Positions 60,849 to 62,157 of a stretch of DNA of 62,157 nt are shown here, in pieces (the first letter of the stretch is position 1; each line of letters starts with the position of its first letter). The stretch is from an uncultured Acetatifactor sp. (GTDB lineage: Bacteria; Bacillota; Clostridia; Lachnospirales; Lachnospiraceae): positions 1 through 62,157 of the forward strand of contig CAJUSI010000091.1 in the NCBI GenBank assembly GCA_910589035.1. Direction: 5' to 3'. Under the pieces are notes generated by a model that saw only the letters and a program-made list of their open reading frames with translations, searched no databases and had not been told where the DNA came from. The position numbers were made by a program, and so were the translations under genes.

Positions 60849-61373
60849 TTGACAATGGAGCAGGCAATAGCGAGGCTCTTGAAAATTTACAATGTCTGCA
60901 TCGCAGAGTTTTTCAGCCGAATGGGGATTATTGAACAGTGGGGAACCGGCATTCAGAGAATGATTCAGGGATGCAGGGAATATGGTGTTCGGGATCTGGA
61001 GCTTGTTGACATGGGAGATGCTTTCCGGGTAAATTTCTATCGCTCTGGCACAGAAACTGACATAGAAAATAGGAAAACTGGCATACCAACCAAAGGAAAT
61101 GGCACAGAAAATACAATCACTGGCATACAAATCAAAGAAACTGGTACAGAAGTAAACCAGATGAGTTTTCTAAACACTTTGTCCGAGACAGAAAGAAAGA
61201 TAGTGGAATTTATAATGGAAGATCCTGGTATTACACAGAAAGAAATAGCGCAAAAAATAGGGATGTCCAAAAACGGCATAAGATATGCAATGGACAAATT
61301 AAAGAAAAGAGGAATTCTTGAACGAGAGGGAACTACAAAGAGGGGGAAATGGATTATCAATATATTGCAATGA
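60849..61373 (+). pseudogene. C-terminal fragment of an AlbA_2 (Schlafen-like) regulator
   Basis: A 174-residue frame containing AEFFSRMGIIEQWGTGIQRMIQGCREYGVRDLELVDMGDAFRVNFYR, typical of the ATPase half of such regulators, then a low-complexity linker and a winged helix (ITQKEIAQKIGMSKNGIRYAMDKLKKRG). The catalytic N-terminal domain is missing, so the gene is a remnant. It may still be translated from 60849. Confidence 0.6.
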
Positions 61374-61440
61374 AATTCCCCGCAGCAAGCTACGAGGAAT
61401 TAGCTCCTCTTTGGGATTAAAAACAGCTGTTATAGTACTT
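61370..61440. repeat. Decayed copy of the hairpin flank of element B
   Basis: AATGAAATTCCCCGCAGCAAGC ... GGGATTAAAAA on the plus strand resembles the reverse complement of 50925-50985 (AATGAACCACCCCGCAGCAAGC ... GGATTAAAAA). The second arm of the hairpin has decayed (TACGAGG for TGCGGGG). Confidence 0.55.
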
Positions 61441-61611
61441 TCTGCATGTGTTAAATCACATCGAAAAATAAATGATTTAATGACTGGAGGCGTATGCGGA
61501 GGACAGAGTAAAAATAAGATGGAAAATAGTAGGTTTTGCGGAAGTATGGGAGATGGATGAAAAGATGTTACAGAATTGTTAAAAAAATTTAGTCTGTTCT
61601 TGACACAACCC

Positions 61612-61863
61612 TATATGGGGCATACCGGGTACAGTACCACGGAGAATGTGAATAATATCAAGATCGTGCACCTGCACTGGGGGCTGCAGCTGATTTTTGA
61701 CGAGTCCCAGAAGGAAGGGAATAATGAGATCTGGATTGATGTGTATCCGCTGACGCGGTTTCTGGCGAAGCATACCCAGGCGGCGGTGAAGGTGGAGGGG
61801 ACGAAGGAGTGGGTGCGGACGGGGGATATTGTGGATCCGGCGGTGGAGGAGTATGAGGCGCAG
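61612..61863 (+). repeat. Right 252-bp direct repeat of the M23 3' end
   Basis: Partner of 53194-53445. Reading frame is kept throughout; see that entry for the comparison. Confidence 0.85.
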
Positions 61864-61962
61864 GCTTCGGAAAAAGTGAGAACATCGGTGAGGGAAGATT
61901 CTCTGAAAAGAGATGAAGTACTGGAAAAGCAACCAGAAACTTCAAAAAGCTCGGAATCATAA
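61612..61962 (+). pseudogene. Orphan C-terminal fragment of the M23 peptidase
   Basis: Encodes YMGHTGYSTTENVNN through YEAQ, then a further 30 or so residues (ASEKVRTSVREDSLKRDEVL and onward) that the intact upstream gene lacks. It lacks the membrane helix and the first zinc-ligand motif, so it cannot be a working enzyme. Probably the displaced native 3' end of the M23 gene. Confidence 0.75.
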
Positions 61963-62074
61963 ATATCATTTCTGCATAGAATAAAAATGTAATTGCATTT
62001 TGCGTAGTTTTAAGGTAGAATGTAGTTAAGGAATCTGTGAATCAGCGGTGGGTTGACACCTAAAATCTGATATG

Positions 62075-62157
62075 TTTTCCGAACGCAGGTGTCGGAGGTT
62101 GGCAGGCAACGGAAAAACCTGTTATTTTCCGGACATGGGTGCCGGAGGTTGGCAGAC
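62075..62157. repeat. Start of a 50-bp period repeat at the window end
   Basis: TTTTCCGAACGCAGGTGTCGG at 62075 and TTTTCCGGACATGGGTGCCGG at 62125 share AGGTTGGCAG after them, period 50 bp. The array is cut by the window edge. Confidence 0.5.

Larger units (their letters stand above)
53446..61611 (+). mobile_element. Island of presumed defence genes between repeats of the M23 gene end
   Basis: About 8.2 kb lying between the two 252-bp repeats. It holds a DUF262 protein, an ATPase, an HNH nuclease, a primase-helicase and decayed fragments, and no integrase or transposase that I can see. The right repeat continues into what seems to be the original C-terminus of the M23 gene. The layout resembles elements that insert at a gene end and restore it with their own copy, or a tandem M23 paralogue that lost its front part. 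Confidence 0.6.

Overview
The window is chromosomal DNA of a Gram-positive anaerobe of the class Clostridia, most likely a Lachnospiraceae gut commensal. The basis is the S10-spc-alpha ribosomal gene order with map, a KOW protein and infA between adk and rpmJ, the zinc form of S14, the long L17, the ecfA1-ecfA2-ecfT-truA-rplM-rpsI order after rplQ, and several small proteins typical of that family. The genus cannot be fixed from sequence alone. I recognised no rRNA, tRNA or CRISPR array.

Layout. (1) 1-17.1 kb: ribosomal superoperon from rpsJ to rplQ, with secY, adk, map, infA and rpoA, ended by a clear terminator. (2) 17.2-25.2 kb: a MATE exporter and a convergent M15 carboxypeptidase, a 168-nt hairpin element, the ECF transporter core, truA, rplM and rpsI. 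(3) 25.4-33.8 kb: a thiol-redox/Fe-S set (TlpA-like lipoprotein, CXXC mini-protein, membrane ferredoxin), a PAP2 phosphatase, a TPR-DUF4037-DUF4125 fusion, an SDR and a thioredoxin-reductase-like flavoprotein, with several repeat elements between genes. (4) 33.9-46.0 kb: the main find, a quorum-sensing-linked peptide natural product cluster. It holds an AgrD-like signal peptide (minus strand), an AgrC-like kinase, an AgrB-like protease broken at a G7 tract, a radical SAM/SPASM maturase, an acyl carrier protein, a 39-residue candidate precursor with two Cys, a subtilase fused to a P-loop peptide-maturation domain, two ABC exporter half-molecules, a BtrH/C39-like protein and a LytTR response regulator. 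(5) 46.1-49.1 kb, minus strand: a sigma factor with an ABC transporter and two permeases. (6) 49.4-53.5 kb: an SH3-NlpC/P60 hydrolase, hibernation factor hpf and an M23 endopeptidase. (7) 53.4-61.9 kb: an approximately 8.2-kb presumed defence island (DUF262 protein, ATPase, HNH nuclease, TOTE-like primase-helicase, decayed genes) lying between two copies of the last 252 bp of the M23 gene.

How region 4 may work (inference): the Agr-like peptide is processed by AgrB and sensed by AgrC, which would phosphorylate the LytTR regulator. Matching 21-bp-spaced direct repeats upstream of agrC and of the radical SAM gene are candidate operators. The maturase would modify the small peptide, the subtilase fusion would remove the leader, and the ABC pair would export the product. 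The ACP and the BtrH-like protein suggest an added acyl-transfer step. Regions 4 (its 36.2-40.4 kb part) and 7 look more AT-rich than the surrounding genes, consistent with horizontal gain.
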